Source of the DNA: Acidobacteriota bacterium | GTDB lineage: Bacteria > Acidobacteriota > Terriglobia > Bryobacterales > Bryobacteraceae | NCBI GenBank assembly: GCA_016871135.1 | Contig: VFZQ01000002.1 | Location: forward strand, 1 to 34,469 | Length of the DNA: 34,469 nucleotides | Direction: 5' to 3' | Shown here: positions 8,105 through 16,676 of the stretch, one piece after another | How the letters are laid out: every line of letters starts with the position of its first letter | Position numbering within the stretch: the first letter of the stretch is position 1 | Translations under genes and position numbers: made by a program | Notes under the pieces: model-generated | What the model saw: the letters and a program-made list of their open reading frames with translations, nothing else | Database searches by the model: none | What the model was told of the DNA's origin: nothing

Positions 8105-8350
8105 ATGCGCGAGATTGCGATTTCGAAGTTCAAGTCGACGTGCCTGGCGGTGATCGATGAGGTCAATCGCACGCGGCAGCCGATTCGAATTACGCGATTT
8201 GGCAAGCCCGTGGTGGACTTGCAACCCACTAAGGCTGCCCCAAAGAAGCGAGTTCTCGGTGGCATGAAAGGCAAGATGAAACTTGATCCCAGTTTCGATT
8301 TTGTCGCACCCATACACGCATTTAGCCCGTGGCGAGATGGCGGCCAGTGA
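8105..8350 (+). CDS. Phd/YefM-type antitoxin (VapB-like)
   Basis: MREIAISKFKSTCLAVIDEVNRTRQPIRITRFGKPVVDLQPT has the Phd/YefM pattern. Immediately upstream of, and overlapping, a PIN toxin gene. ATG at 8105 preferred over the TTG at 8099. Confidence 0.88.
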   Translation: MREIAISKFKSTCLAVIDEVNRTRQPIRITRFGKPVVDLQPTKAAPKKRVLGGMKGKMKLDPSFDFVAPIHAFSPWRDGGQ

Positions 8351-8739
8351 ATCTGCTGCTGGACACCCACATATGGCTGTGGGCTTTGGAACAGAACAGG
8401 CGGTTAGCCCCGGTCGTCCGTAAGCAGTTGGAGAACCCGCGGAATCGGTTGTTTGTATCGCCCGTTAATGTCTGGGAAGCGGGCAATCTCTACAAGCACG
8501 GCCGGATCAAGGGCGGAGCGTTTCACGAGTGGCTCGACGAGTCCCTGGAAGCACTGGCCGTCATCGAAGCTCCTTTTACCGTCGCCATTGCCAGCGAGGC
8601 CTCGCGCCTCCGCCTGCCGCAACCAGACTTCGGCGACGTCATGCTGGCGGCAACGGCTATTGTGGAGGGCCTCGTGCTCGTCACCGCCGACCAGCAACTG
8701 CTCGATTGCAAGTGGCTTCGCACGCTCGCGAACGCGTAG
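8347..8739 (+). CDS. PIN-domain toxin (VapC family)
   Basis: GTG start at 8347 overlaps the antitoxin stop (GTGA). VNLLLDTHIWLWALEQNRRL...VSPVNVWEAGNLYKHGRI...PQPDFGDVMLAATAIVEGLVLVTADQQLLD carries the PIN acidic residues. Confidence 0.92.
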   Translation: MNLLLDTHIWLWALEQNRRLAPVVRKQLENPRNRLFVSPVNVWEAGNLYKHGRIKGGAFHEWLDESLEALAVIEAPFTVAIASEASRLRLPQPDFGDVMLAATAIVEGLVLVTADQQLLDCKWLRTLANA

Positions 8740-8801
8740 CGGTTTCGTCCTCTGTGATATCCTGAACTTGAAATTTACCGCACGGGAGGTCGTACCATTC
8801 G

Positions 8802-9263
8802 ATGGGCACGCTAGGGACACAGGAGATGATCATCATTTTTCTCCTGGCCTTGCTGATCTTCGGTCCGAAGAAGTTACCGGAACTGGGGAAAACTGTGGCC
8901 AAAGCGATGGGCGAGTTCCGTCGGGCGTCGTCTGAGTTGAAATCGACGTGGGATCGTGAGATGCAGCAGATCGAGAAGGAAACCGAACCGATCAAGCAGG
9001 CTGCCGACGAGTACCACCAGCAGGTTACCAACTACGACGATTCCTCGTATTACGACTACGGAGCTTACGACTCCGGTACGTCGGATTCAACGGCAACCCC
9101 ATCCACAACTGTAGGCGAACCCGCAACTCAGGGCGCTGAACAAACCACCGCTACCGCGACGGCCGAACCTCCGGCTGAAACGTTGGTTGCGCAGGCCCCG
9201 GAGGGTACGGCCGCTCAGAGCTCATCGAGCACTGGCAGCGCCGCAACACCGGCGGCCGGTTGA
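8802..9263 (+). CDS. Sec-independent protein translocase TatA/TatB-type subunit
   Basis: MGTLGTQEMIIIFLLALLIFGPKKLPELGKTVAKAMGEFRRASSELKSTW (TM, FGPKKLPELG hinge, amphipathic helix). SD-like GGGAGG upstream. Confidence 0.95.
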   Translation: MGTLGTQEMIIIFLLALLIFGPKKLPELGKTVAKAMGEFRRASSELKSTWDREMQQIEKETEPIKQAADEYHQQVTNYDDSSYYDYGAYDSGTSDSTATPSTTVGEPATQGAEQTTATATAEPPAETLVAQAPEGTAAQSSSSTGSAATPAAG

Positions 9264-9274
9264 TTGGTTAGGTA

Positions 9275-10465
9275 ATGTCCGTCCCGGAAGAACAGAAGGG
9301 GATAACCCCGTCCGAGAATCCGCCTGTGTCTACTAACGGCGAAGCATCGGATACCGGTGTCTCCTCTTCCGGCGCGGCGGACACCGGCACGGTCAGCTAT
9401 GAGCAGACCACCGATCACGACTACGACTCGCATTATCACTCCGAGCACGATCACCAGTACGACGATCCGTACGGCGGGCATTCCTATCCGCCGGCTGAGG
9501 AATCGACGGCCGTAGTTCCCGCCACGACGACTGGGGGGTCGAGCACGCCGCCGCCATCTTCTCCCGATCCGGATGAGGAAGACGAGGAAGACGACGGCAT
9601 GTTGCGTATGAGTTTCCTCGAACACTTGGAGGAACTGCGCAATCGGATCGTGAAATCCCTAATTGGAATCGGCGTCGCATTCGCTCTTTCGCTTATCTTC
9701 GCCGAGGATATGTGGAAAGCGGTCAGCGAGCCGGCGGCGACCGCGCTCAAGGCCCTCGGCTACGCACCGACCTTGAAACAGCTCACTCCGATGGATGCGT
9801 TTACAACCATCTATATGAAGCTGCCGCTGCTGTCCGCGACGTTCTTGAGTTCGCCGTGGTTGCTTTGGCAGATCTGGGGCTTCGTTGCGCCGGGGCTTTA
9901 CAAGAAGGAACGCCGTTTCGCCGCGCCGCTGGTTCTCAGCTCGGCGGCTCTGTTTGTAGCGGGCGGGCTGTTCGCGTATTTCGTCGCATTCCGGTTCGGC
10001 CTCGAGTTCCTGCTCGGCATCGGGCGCGACATCAACGTCGAACCGGCGATCAACATGGTCGACTACTTCGATCTGTTTGTTAACGTGACCCTGGGTATCG
10101 GCATCGTCTTCGAACTGCCCGTTGTAATCTTCTTCCTGGCGCTGCTGAAGATCGTATCGGCGAAGTTCCTGATCGAACATTCACGCTACGCGATCCTGAT
10201 CATCGTCATTTTGGCCGCGGTCATCACGCCGACACCGGACGTTTTCAACCTGATGCTGTTCTCGGTGCCGATGGTGGTGTTGTACTTCGTCGGCGTCTTC
10301 GCGGCATACCTGCTCGAGTTGCGGCGCGATCAGCGCAGCTTCCCGTGGCTATCAGTGCTTGTGATTATCCTTGCCGTCGGTGGAGTGGCGGGCGGCATTG
10401 TGTGGGCCCTTGTCGCCAAGTACGGATATAAACTCCTTCTGCACTGGCCGTTTATTGCACGGTAG
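9275..10465 (+). CDS. tatC: Sec-independent protein translocase TatC with long N-terminal extension
   Basis: MSFLEHLEELRNRIVKSLIGIGVAF...PLLSATFLSSPWLLWQIWGFVAPGLYKKERRFAAPLV...FELPVVIFFLALL...RYAILIIVILAAVITPTPDVFNLMLFSVPMVVLYFVGVFAA. About 110 residues precede the canonical start. Confidence 0.96.
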   Translation: MSVPEEQKGITPSENPPVSTNGEASDTGVSSSGAADTGTVSYEQTTDHDYDSHYHSEHDHQYDDPYGGHSYPPAEESTAVVPATTTGGSSTPPPSSPDPDEEDEEDDGMLRMSFLEHLEELRNRIVKSLIGIGVAFALSLIFAEDMWKAVSEPAATALKALGYAPTLKQLTPMDAFTTIYMKLPLLSATFLSSPWLLWQIWGFVAPGLYKKERRFAAPLVLSSAALFVAGGLFAYFVAFRFGLEFLLGIGRDINVEPAINMVDYFDLFVNVTLGIGIVFELPVVIFFLALLKIVSAKFLIEHSRYAILIIVILAAVITPTPDVFNLMLFSVPMVVLYFVGVFAAYLLELRRDQRSFPWLSVLVIILAVGGVAGGIVWALVAKYGYKLLLHWPFIAR

Positions 10466-10508
10466 GCGTTTCCGCACGTAGGGCGCCGAATCTCCTCTGG
10501 AGAACGGA

Positions 10509-10553
10509 ATGTCTGAATTGGACGAGCCGCTTGAGTCGATTCTTCTTCGGTGA
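10509..10553 (+). other. Candidate 14-aa leader ORF (MSELDEPLESILLR)
   Basis: GGAG at 10499-10502, 6-nt spacer, ATG TCT GAA TTG GAC GAG CCG CTT GAG TCG ATT CTT CTT CGG TGA. Lies between tatC and the next gene. Confidence 0.35.
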
Positions 10554-10578
10554 TACCCCTCTCAGAGATTCACCCTAT

Positions 10579-10619
10579 AAAATCGGTACTTTTGAACGGG
10601 GAGCACTTTTCCCGATTTT
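10579..10619 (+). promoter_or_regulatory. Inverted-repeat / alternative-hairpin leader element
   Basis: AAAATCGG (10579-10586) pairs with CCGATTTT (10612-10619). A nested CGGGGA/TTCCCG hairpin (10597-10602/10609-10614, with G.U pairs) uses part of the same 3' arm. Confidence 0.4.
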
Positions 10620-10652
10620 CGGATAGGATAGAAGAAGTAATTCCACAAAATA

Positions 10653-10937
10653 ATGGAGATCCAAACATTCGGTGCCGGAAGCACCGGTATGTCAACCGGA
10701 GCCGCTTCCATGGACTTGTCAAAGACCATTCAGGAACTTTACACCGAGAAAGAACGAATTGACGAGGTTATAGCCTCGCTCGAACAGTTTCTAGCTAACG
10801 ATGGCCAAGGCCCGCTTCGCCGCCGACGCGGAAGGAAGTCGATGGGCGCCGACGAGCGCCAGGTCGTTTCCGAACGCATGCGGAGCTATTGGGCCAACCG
10901 CCGAGCCGACAAAGTGATGAAGGCGTCGGCTGAGTAG
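10653..10937 (+). CDS. Small conserved-looking hypothetical protein (coiled coil plus basic GRKSMGADERQVVSERMRSYWANRR tail)
   Basis: ORF MEIQTFGAGSTGMSTGAASMDLSKTIQELYTEKERIDEVIASLEQFL...RRRRGRKSMGADERQVVSERMRSYWANRR. The heptad-like helix and basic tail look coding. Confidence 0.7.
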   Translation: MEIQTFGAGSTGMSTGAASMDLSKTIQELYTEKERIDEVIASLEQFLANDGQGPLRRRRGRKSMGADERQVVSERMRSYWANRRADKVMKASAE

Positions 10938-10940
10938 CGG

Positions 10941-11618
10941 TTAGCGCTTAAAAAACCAGAGCCAGAAATACTGCTCGCCGGCCCCATGCCTGTGGCGCGG
11001 CTCGAATCCGCATCGCTCGGCCATGGCTACCGCTTCGGCGTCCGAGAACGGCACGCCGAGCCAGGTATCGTGGCGGTCGGATTGGATGGAGGTGTCGCCC
11101 TGTACCTGGAACTTGAAAAGCGCCCCGGGACGTAGTAATCGTGCGACTTCACGGACATAACTTTCGATAACTTCCCGGCTGGGAATGTGCTGAAAGACGA
11201 TTGTGGAGAACGCAAAATCGTAACCAGAGCCGGGAATCACGGAAAGGTCCATCCCGTTGTTTTGGTAAATATGCGCACCCGGGAAGGGTGCTACGGCGCG
11301 GGTTGCCTGTGCCACCATCTCTCCCGACACATCGACCGCGTGGACTTCGCCGAACAACCCCGCCAGCGCCCGGGTCACGCGGCCTGCGCCGCAGCCGATC
11401 TCAAGCACGCGCATCTGCTTGGATTCGCGCCCCTGGCAGATATTGATCATATCGGTTAGGATCTCTTCGGCGACGGTCCGTTCGCCCGAGGCAAAAAATT
11501 CGTCGTCAGTCCACGCATCGTTGGCGGTGTTGACGTAGTAGCGGGCGTTTTCCTTGGCGCGAGCGTCCCAGTCGGCGCGCATCTTTTCGAGGGTGTCTTG
11601 CATCGGTGTTTCCGGCAT
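10941..11618 (-). CDS. Class I SAM-dependent methyltransferase
   Basis: MRVLEIGCGAGRVTRALAGLFGEVHAVDVSGEMVAQA (SAM motifs I/II) and YDFAFSTIVFQHIPSREVIESYVREVARLLRPGALFKFQVQGD. Confidence 0.93.
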   Translation of the reverse strand: MPETPMQDTLEKMRADWDARAKENARYYVNTANDAWTDDEFFASGERTVAEEILTDMINICQGRESKQMRVLEIGCGAGRVTRALAGLFGEVHAVDVSGEMVAQATRAVAPFPGAHIYQNNGMDLSVIPGSGYDFAFSTIVFQHIPSREVIESYVREVARLLRPGALFKFQVQGDTSIQSDRHDTWLGVPFSDAEAVAMAERCGFEPRHRHGAGEQYFWLWFFKR

Positions 11619-11647
11619 CCAGCTTCCAGTTTAGCGGGTCGGGATGA

Positions 11648-11653
11648 TATACT
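11648..11653 (+). promoter_or_regulatory. Candidate -10 element (TATACT) of tRNA-Ala promoter
   Basis: TATACT lies about 15 nt before the tRNA 5' end. No convincing -35 was found. Confidence 0.4.
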
Positions 11654-11667
11654 GAAGTGTCGTCAGT

Positions 11668-11743
11668 GGGCGGCTAGCTCAGTTGGGAGAGCACCACGTT
11701 CGCAACGTGGGGGTCGTGGGTTCGAATCCCATGCCGTCCACCA
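11668..11743 (+). tRNA. tRNA-Ala (anticodon CGC), CCA encoded
   Basis: GGGCGGC-TA-GCTC-AGTTGGGA-GAGC-A-CCACG-TTCGCAA-CGTGG-GGGTC-GTGGG-TTCGAAT-CCCAT-GCCGTCC-A-CCA folds as a full cloverleaf. The G3.U70 wobble pair is the alanine identity element. Confidence 0.97.
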
Positions 11744-11758
11744 AAATCCCTTCCCACA

Positions 11759-12337
11759 ATGGTTCTTTCCGACATCGACATCCGGCGCTATATAGCCGAA
11801 GGGAAGATCAAACTCGACCCGCCGTTACCGTCCGATCATTTCGGAAGTTGTTCCATCGACCTGCGGCTCGGCAACGAGTTCAGCGTTTTTGAGCATTCGC
11901 GCGTGCCGTTCATCGACCCGCGCGACCGTTCGGCGATTCAGGACATGATGCGGACGATCATCGTGCCCGACGGCGAGCCTTTCATCCTGCAGCCGCGTGA
12001 CTTCGTCCTGGCAATCACGATGGAGTCGATGGACCTGGCCGACGATGTCCTGGCACGGCTGGAAGGCCGGTCAAGCCTGGGACGCATCGGCGTTATCGTA
12101 CACGGAACCGCTGGGTTGTTCGACCCCGGTTGGACAGGCAAGGCAACGCTCGAACTCTCAAATCTCGGCCGTGTGCCGGTGGCGTTGTATCCCGGCATGC
12201 GAATCTGCTCGTTCACGTTTGAGCCCCTCTCGACGCCGTCGTCGATGCCGTATCGCAAGAAGCCCGGCAACAAGTACGCCGGGCAGACCAGCCCGTTGGC
12301 ATCGCGTCTTTCCGGCGAAGTCAGTACTCTGAAGTAA
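11759..12337 (+). CDS. dcd: dCTP deaminase
   Basis: MVLSDIDIRRYIAEGKIKLDP...FGSCSIDLRLGNEF and ARLEGRSSLGRIGVIVHGTAGLFDPGWTGKATLELSNLGRVPVALYPGMRICSFTFEPL. Confidence 0.95.
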   Translation: MVLSDIDIRRYIAEGKIKLDPPLPSDHFGSCSIDLRLGNEFSVFEHSRVPFIDPRDRSAIQDMMRTIIVPDGEPFILQPRDFVLAITMESMDLADDVLARLEGRSSLGRIGVIVHGTAGLFDPGWTGKATLELSNLGRVPVALYPGMRICSFTFEPLSTPSSMPYRKKPGNKYAGQTSPLASRLSGEVSTLK

Positions 12338-12741
12338 TGCTACGGCACACACTGGCCACTTTGGCCTACCGGTTGGAGAAGGCGCTGCGCGACGCACCTT
12401 CGGAATTCGCAACGTTCCGCGCCTCGGAGTCGTCACGGACGCCGGTCGAAATTCTCGCACACATGGGCGATCTGATGGACTGGGCGCTAAGCCACGCCAA
12501 CGGCGCCGAGCGGTGGAACGATTCCACTCCACTTGCGTGGCCCGCCGAAGTGGAACGGTTCCATGCCGCACTACGGGCCTTCGATGATCGGCTGGCGGCC
12601 GGCGGTATTTCTTGCGACGAGAATCGCCTGTTCCAAGGCCCGGTCGCAGATGCCCTCACGCACACCGGCCAGATCGCGTTCCTGCGCCGGATGTACAGAT
12701 CACCCGTGCCGCCGAAAAACTACTTCAGAGCCGAGATCTAG
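12337..12741 (+). CDS. DinB-like small helical protein
   Basis: Start overlaps the dcd stop (TAATG). TPVEILAHMGDLMDWALSHANG...ALTHTGQIAFLRRMYRSPVPPKNYFRAEI; the helical bundle with a conserved-type H..H pattern resembles the DinB superfamily. Confidence 0.7.
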   Translation: MLRHTLATLAYRLEKALRDAPSEFATFRASESSRTPVEILAHMGDLMDWALSHANGAERWNDSTPLAWPAEVERFHAALRAFDDRLAAGGISCDENRLFQGPVADALTHTGQIAFLRRMYRSPVPPKNYFRAEI

Positions 12742-14393
12742 CCGAGCGGCAGACGGATGTGAAACACGGCTCCACGGGGAGCCGCATCGGCCGCCCATAT
12801 TTCGCCGCCGTGATCGATCACCGTCTCGCGGCTCAGCGCCAGACCAAGGCCAAGGCCATTCCGCTTGCCAAAACTGGTGAACGGCTGGAAGAGCTGGTCT
12901 TTGATTTCTTTGGCGATGCCGGAGCCTTGATCGGCGATTGAAATTCGCAGATTCGCGCCTTCGCGATTGGCGCGAATCGTCACGACGCCCCCGTCGGGCA
13001 TCACTTCGACGGCGTTGGCGATGAGATTTACGAAGACGCGCTCCATGCGGGCGCGTTCGACCGTAGCTTCGATGTTGTCGGGAACATCGATTTCGAATTG
13101 AATGTGCGCCGCCGATTCCTCTTGCGTCTGCACGGCGGTCTGCACGAGTTCGAGAATATTGCAGGACTCCCGCTCGCCATGTTTGCCTTTCGAGGCATCA
13201 AGCAACTCCTGCAACATCTCCAAAATACGGCGCGAGGCCTTATAGATGTTATCGGCGAGGCGCTTGTTGTGCGCCGGCGGGAGATCGTCGTCGATCATCA
13301 TCTCGGCGCCGGAATAGATGGCCGCGAGCGGGTTGCGGAGATCGTGCACGATGCTCGACGCCAAACGGCCGACGGTTGAGATGCGTTCCTGGCGGATCAG
13401 TTCGCGCTGCGCATTTTCCAGCGAACCGGCCATCTGGTTGAAGGCCGTCGCCAGCCGGCCGAGTTCGTCCTTCTGATTGGCGACATCACCCGGCACGCGG
13501 TGCTTCAAGTGTTGCTGCGCGATTTCGGCGGCGGCGGTGTCGAGCGCGGAGATCGGCCGCACAATCCGGTTCGCCAAAACGTAGCCAAGTACGAGGCTGA
13601 CGATAAGTCCTGCCGCCCACATCAACAAAAGCTCACTGCGCAGTTGGCCGATGCGGTTGCCGGCGATGCCGAAGCTTCGAACGATGGTCAGCTTACCGAC
13701 GGGCGCGCCGTCGAGTCCGGTGAGATCACGCTCGATTCGAGCATCGTCGCCGGAGACATCGAGCAGCGTGGCGGCGAAGCGGCCCGAAGGTCCCGAGAAA
13801 ACGAAATCGCTGCCTCCGGTCGATTGTTTCAGCGTCTCGGCCAGCGTGTTTGTCACCGGATAGCCGGCGACAAGAATGCTTATCAGTGCCGTGCCGCGCG
13901 CGCTATCGACGAAGATTGGCGTGAGGACCAACTGAAACAGCATGCCGTCCTGCACGTGATAGCCGGAGACCTGACGCGGCGCGGAAGGAACGACGGCGGC
14001 CTCGACGGGCCAGCGCTTGAGTTTAGGATCGCCTGAAAGCACGGCGATCGGATTGCCGCGCGGATCGGCGACGACGAGGAACGTCGACTGCTTCAGCGAA
14101 GGGCTCAAATAGTTGCCGAGTTCGCCGGCGGAGTCTCGAATCGTGGCCGGGTCGCCAGTGCCGAACGCGGCCCGGACGTTGGGAAGACTGGCCAACAGCA
14201 GAGCTGCCGCGCCGATCATCTCCTGACGGGCCTTGAGGACCGACTCATACGCCTGGAAGCCGGCTTTCACTTCTTCATCAAGACTGCGTGTAGCCGTTTC
14301 GACCGCGTGCCGTTGCAGCAGCCATCCGGCGACACCGAACAAGCCAGTCACGATGCCAAAAACAGAGAGCCAGATTTTCCAGCGCAGCGGCAT
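12738..14393 (-). CDS. HAMP-containing sensor histidine kinase with extracytoplasmic sensor domain
   Basis: Start trimmed to MPLRWKIWLSVFGIVTGLFGVAGWLLQ. Periplasmic domain, TM, HAMP (RIVRPISALDTAAAEIAQQ), H-box SSIVHDLRNPLAAIYSGAEMM, and G-boxes DQGSGIAKEIKDQLFQPFTSFGKRNGLGLGLALS. Confidence 0.94.
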   Translation of the reverse strand: MPLRWKIWLSVFGIVTGLFGVAGWLLQRHAVETATRSLDEEVKAGFQAYESVLKARQEMIGAAALLLASLPNVRAAFGTGDPATIRDSAGELGNYLSPSLKQSTFLVVADPRGNPIAVLSGDPKLKRWPVEAAVVPSAPRQVSGYHVQDGMLFQLVLTPIFVDSARGTALISILVAGYPVTNTLAETLKQSTGGSDFVFSGPSGRFAATLLDVSGDDARIERDLTGLDGAPVGKLTIVRSFGIAGNRIGQLRSELLLMWAAGLIVSLVLGYVLANRIVRPISALDTAAAEIAQQHLKHRVPGDVANQKDELGRLATAFNQMAGSLENAQRELIRQERISTVGRLASSIVHDLRNPLAAIYSGAEMMIDDDLPPAHNKRLADNIYKASRRILEMLQELLDASKGKHGERESCNILELVQTAVQTQEESAAHIQFEIDVPDNIEATVERARMERVFVNLIANAVEVMPDGGVVTIRANREGANLRISIADQGSGIAKEIKDQLFQPFTSFGKRNGLGLGLALSRETVIDHGGEIWAADAAPRGAVFHIRLPLG

Positions 14394-14400
14394 AAAGACC

Positions 14401-15081
14401 CTATTTCGGAACTCCGTAGGCGCCTTCGCGGGCTTGTGGCGGATAGTCGCGTCCGAGCTTGTTCTTGTGACCGACTTCGAGGTATCCGCTTTCCGAGATT
14501 CGAATGGCGCCGGCATCGGTATCACCAGCGACGTTAAGGCGGCGTTCGAGGCGTTCGAGGGTCTGCTCTGTGGCGCGTTCATGAAAGACTCGGAGCGTAT
14601 ATTCGCCCGGCGGAACATTGTTGATCCGGAAGGCGCCGTTGGCGGAGCTGATGCTGTAGTGCTGCGTCGGTACTACCACGATAACCGCACTCATCTGCGC
14701 ATGAATGTTACAAAACACGCGAACGACGCCAGGACGCCGAAAAGTTATCTTTTGTGACGTGCCGGGGGCGTAGAGGCCGGTATCGAACGGCTGTCCGGCG
14801 AAGTTGGAAAAGGCGTTGTGGAAGATCGGGTCGTGGTTGGGGAAATCGACCTGCGAACCGACCGGGATGGCCATGACGTGGGGCAGAAACCGCTTGTTGC
14901 GTTGGTCGAGGATATATCTGCCGGTTGGCGCGGGGCCGGCCGGATTCACCGGTTCCAACCACACGACAACGCCAGCCGCCGAAGATCCCTTCCGCGCGTC
15001 GGCGAGTTCGATCTTGCCGTCGATCGACGCGGCGCCGAGCGCGCCGGCCAGACTAAAACAGATAAGCGATGGCAAGGTCAT
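14401..15081 (-). CDS. Exported cupredoxin-like (type-1 copper) protein with carboxypeptidase-regulatory-like domain
   Basis: Signal peptide; VDFPNHDPIFHNAFSN and VVRVFCNIHAQMSAVIVV supply His/Cys/His/Met copper ligands as in plastocyanin-like domains. INNVPPGEYTLRVFHE is typical of the regulatory-like beta-sandwich. Confidence 0.82.
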   Translation of the reverse strand: MTLPSLICFSLAGALGAASIDGKIELADARKGSSAAGVVVWLEPVNPAGPAPTGRYILDQRNKRFLPHVMAIPVGSQVDFPNHDPIFHNAFSNFAGQPFDTGLYAPGTSQKITFRRPGVVRVFCNIHAQMSAVIVVVPTQHYSISSANGAFRINNVPPGEYTLRVFHERATEQTLERLERRLNVAGDTDAGAIRISESGYLEVGHKNKLGRDYPPQAREGAYGVPK

Positions 15082-16327
15082 AGCGATTCATCCGGCGGTT
15101 GAAAGTTCCAATGTAGCTGCTGCGAATTTGGGAGGACTCGAAGCTCACGATGACGTTCGGCGCAAGGTGCCACACGATGTTTGCGCCGCCGGTCCGGTTG
15201 GCGCCGTTTTGGCCTCGATTTAGGTCGGCGTTGCGATCGTCATGGATGCCGGCGAAGACGTTTAGCGTCAGTTTGGGCGTGAACGGCACCGAGGCTTGCG
15301 TCCAGCCGCCGCGAGAACGGACCGTGTTGACAAGGCCATTGGCGGCGATGCGGAAGCTCTGGCGCAGCGCTCCGAGATGATGCACATTCTCGCCGTTGAA
15401 GAAATTGCCGGTCAGCGTTAGTTTCGACACGGGCGTGACGAGCCAGTCGACGCTGGCGATGCGCGACGGCAGCGCCTGGCCGCCGATGCGGGACTCCGAG
15501 AAATGCCCGCCGAAGCCCACTTCAACGCGGCGCGTGTCGTCGAACGAGTGACTGGCGGAGCCGCGCAGTTCGAGACCCGGACGGCGGCGCGCGTTGATGA
15601 GGTTCGCGGGCGCGCCGGTGCTGTCTTCGCTGGTCTGCATGAAGGCGGCCTGTCCTTTGAACCAGCCCGCACGTTGTTCGAAGCGCAGTTGCGGCTGCCA
15701 GCGCCAGAGGTTACCGGAGCTAGTGAGAGGCGAGATGCCGATGTAGGCGAACGAACTGGGGTCGTGGGGAGAGATCAGCGGCTTCATCATGCCGAGGGCG
15801 AGCGAACGCGTTGCCCAATCGACAGTGACTTCGGCGGTGCGCACGCGGAAGGGCGGCGCGCCGCCTTCGGTGTTGCCGTCCCAGAAGTCCATGTACATGG
15901 AACCGGAGACCTTGCCGCCAAATACCGTTTGCGGGCCGTGATAGCGCAGGCCAATCACCGATTGCCGCGGCGAGGCGCCGGCGGAGGCGCGGCCGGGCGT
16001 CACGGCGGCGGTGGTCGGCACATCGAGGCCGTTGGCGCCGCGCGTATTGTAGAAGGTCTGAAAAACGGCCATGCCGGTGATCTCGAGCGGATAGCGATTC
16101 GGCGCCTCGACCTTCGTCGACGCCTGCTCCTCGACGCGCCGTTCGACGATGTCGAGACGCTCGGCGACGGTCGGCTTGGCGCCTTCGACGATGTCGCGAA
16201 GCTGCTTCACCTCTCCGCGCAATTCGCGATTTTCGGCTTCGAGTTTTTCGAGCCTGGCCAGTATGGCGGAAAGATCCTGCGCGGCCAGCGACACGGCGGC
16301 CGCGAGCAGTAGAGCCCTTTTACGCAT
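15053..16327 (-). CDS. Outer-membrane porin-like protein with N-terminal coiled coil
   Basis: Signal peptide MRKRALLLAAAVSLAAQ, coiled coil ILARLEKLEAENRELRGEVKQLRDIV, long beta-rich barrel, terminal ...YDLAIAYLF (C-terminal Phe). Confidence 0.8.
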   Translation of the reverse strand: MRKRALLLAAAVSLAAQDLSAILARLEKLEAENRELRGEVKQLRDIVEGAKPTVAERLDIVERRVEEQASTKVEAPNRYPLEITGMAVFQTFYNTRGANGLDVPTTAAVTPGRASAGASPRQSVIGLRYHGPQTVFGGKVSGSMYMDFWDGNTEGGAPPFRVRTAEVTVDWATRSLALGMMKPLISPHDPSSFAYIGISPLTSSGNLWRWQPQLRFEQRAGWFKGQAAFMQTSEDSTGAPANLINARRRPGLELRGSASHSFDDTRRVEVGFGGHFSESRIGGQALPSRIASVDWLVTPVSKLTLTGNFFNGENVHHLGALRQSFRIAANGLVNTVRSRGGWTQASVPFTPKLTLNVFAGIHDDRNADLNRGQNGANRTGGANIVWHLAPNVIVSFESSQIRSSYIGTFNRRMNRYDLAIAYLF

Positions 16328-16676
16328 TGAGTAACTCCTGAAGGCGTTCGCGCACCTGCGCGAGACGGAATGGCTTTACTATAAACCGATTCGCACCCGC
16401 GGCGAGGGCGCCCGCATCGTCGTTGCGGGCGCTCATGGCAAGAACGGGCACGCGTAACAAAGCGGGCGTGGCGCGCATCCACTGGATGAGTTGGCACCCA
16501 TCGACGCGAGGAAGATCGAGATCGGTAAGAACGGCCGCTGGCGCGGCATTGGATTGGAGATAGGCCTGCGCTTGCGCGCCGTCGTGCGTGACAACGATCG
16601 GGCCGAGCGGCGCGAGCGCCAACTCCAGAGTCGACGCCAGCGCGCGGTCGTCTTCGACGATGAGAATGGTCGGCAT
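16320..16676 (-). CDS. Stand-alone response-regulator receiver protein
   Basis: MPTILIVEDDRALASTLELALAPLG...AVLTDLDLPRVDGCQLIQWMRA...VPVLAMSARNDDAGALAAGANRFIVKPFRLAQV; no output domain. Confidence 0.93.
   Translation of the reverse strand: MPTILIVEDDRALASTLELALAPLGPIVVTHDGAQAQAYLQSNAAPAAVLTDLDLPRVDGCQLIQWMRATPALLRVPVLAMSARNDDAGALAAGANRFIVKPFRLAQVRERLQELLNA

Noticed and set aside
10466-10508. Intrinsic terminator after tatC
   Set aside because: No GC-rich stem followed by a T-run could be found; GGCG...CGCC pairings are weak.
11598-11892. Plus-strand ORFs over the tRNA region
   Set aside because: They overlap the tRNA-Ala and the dcd start out of frame; no protein-like signal.
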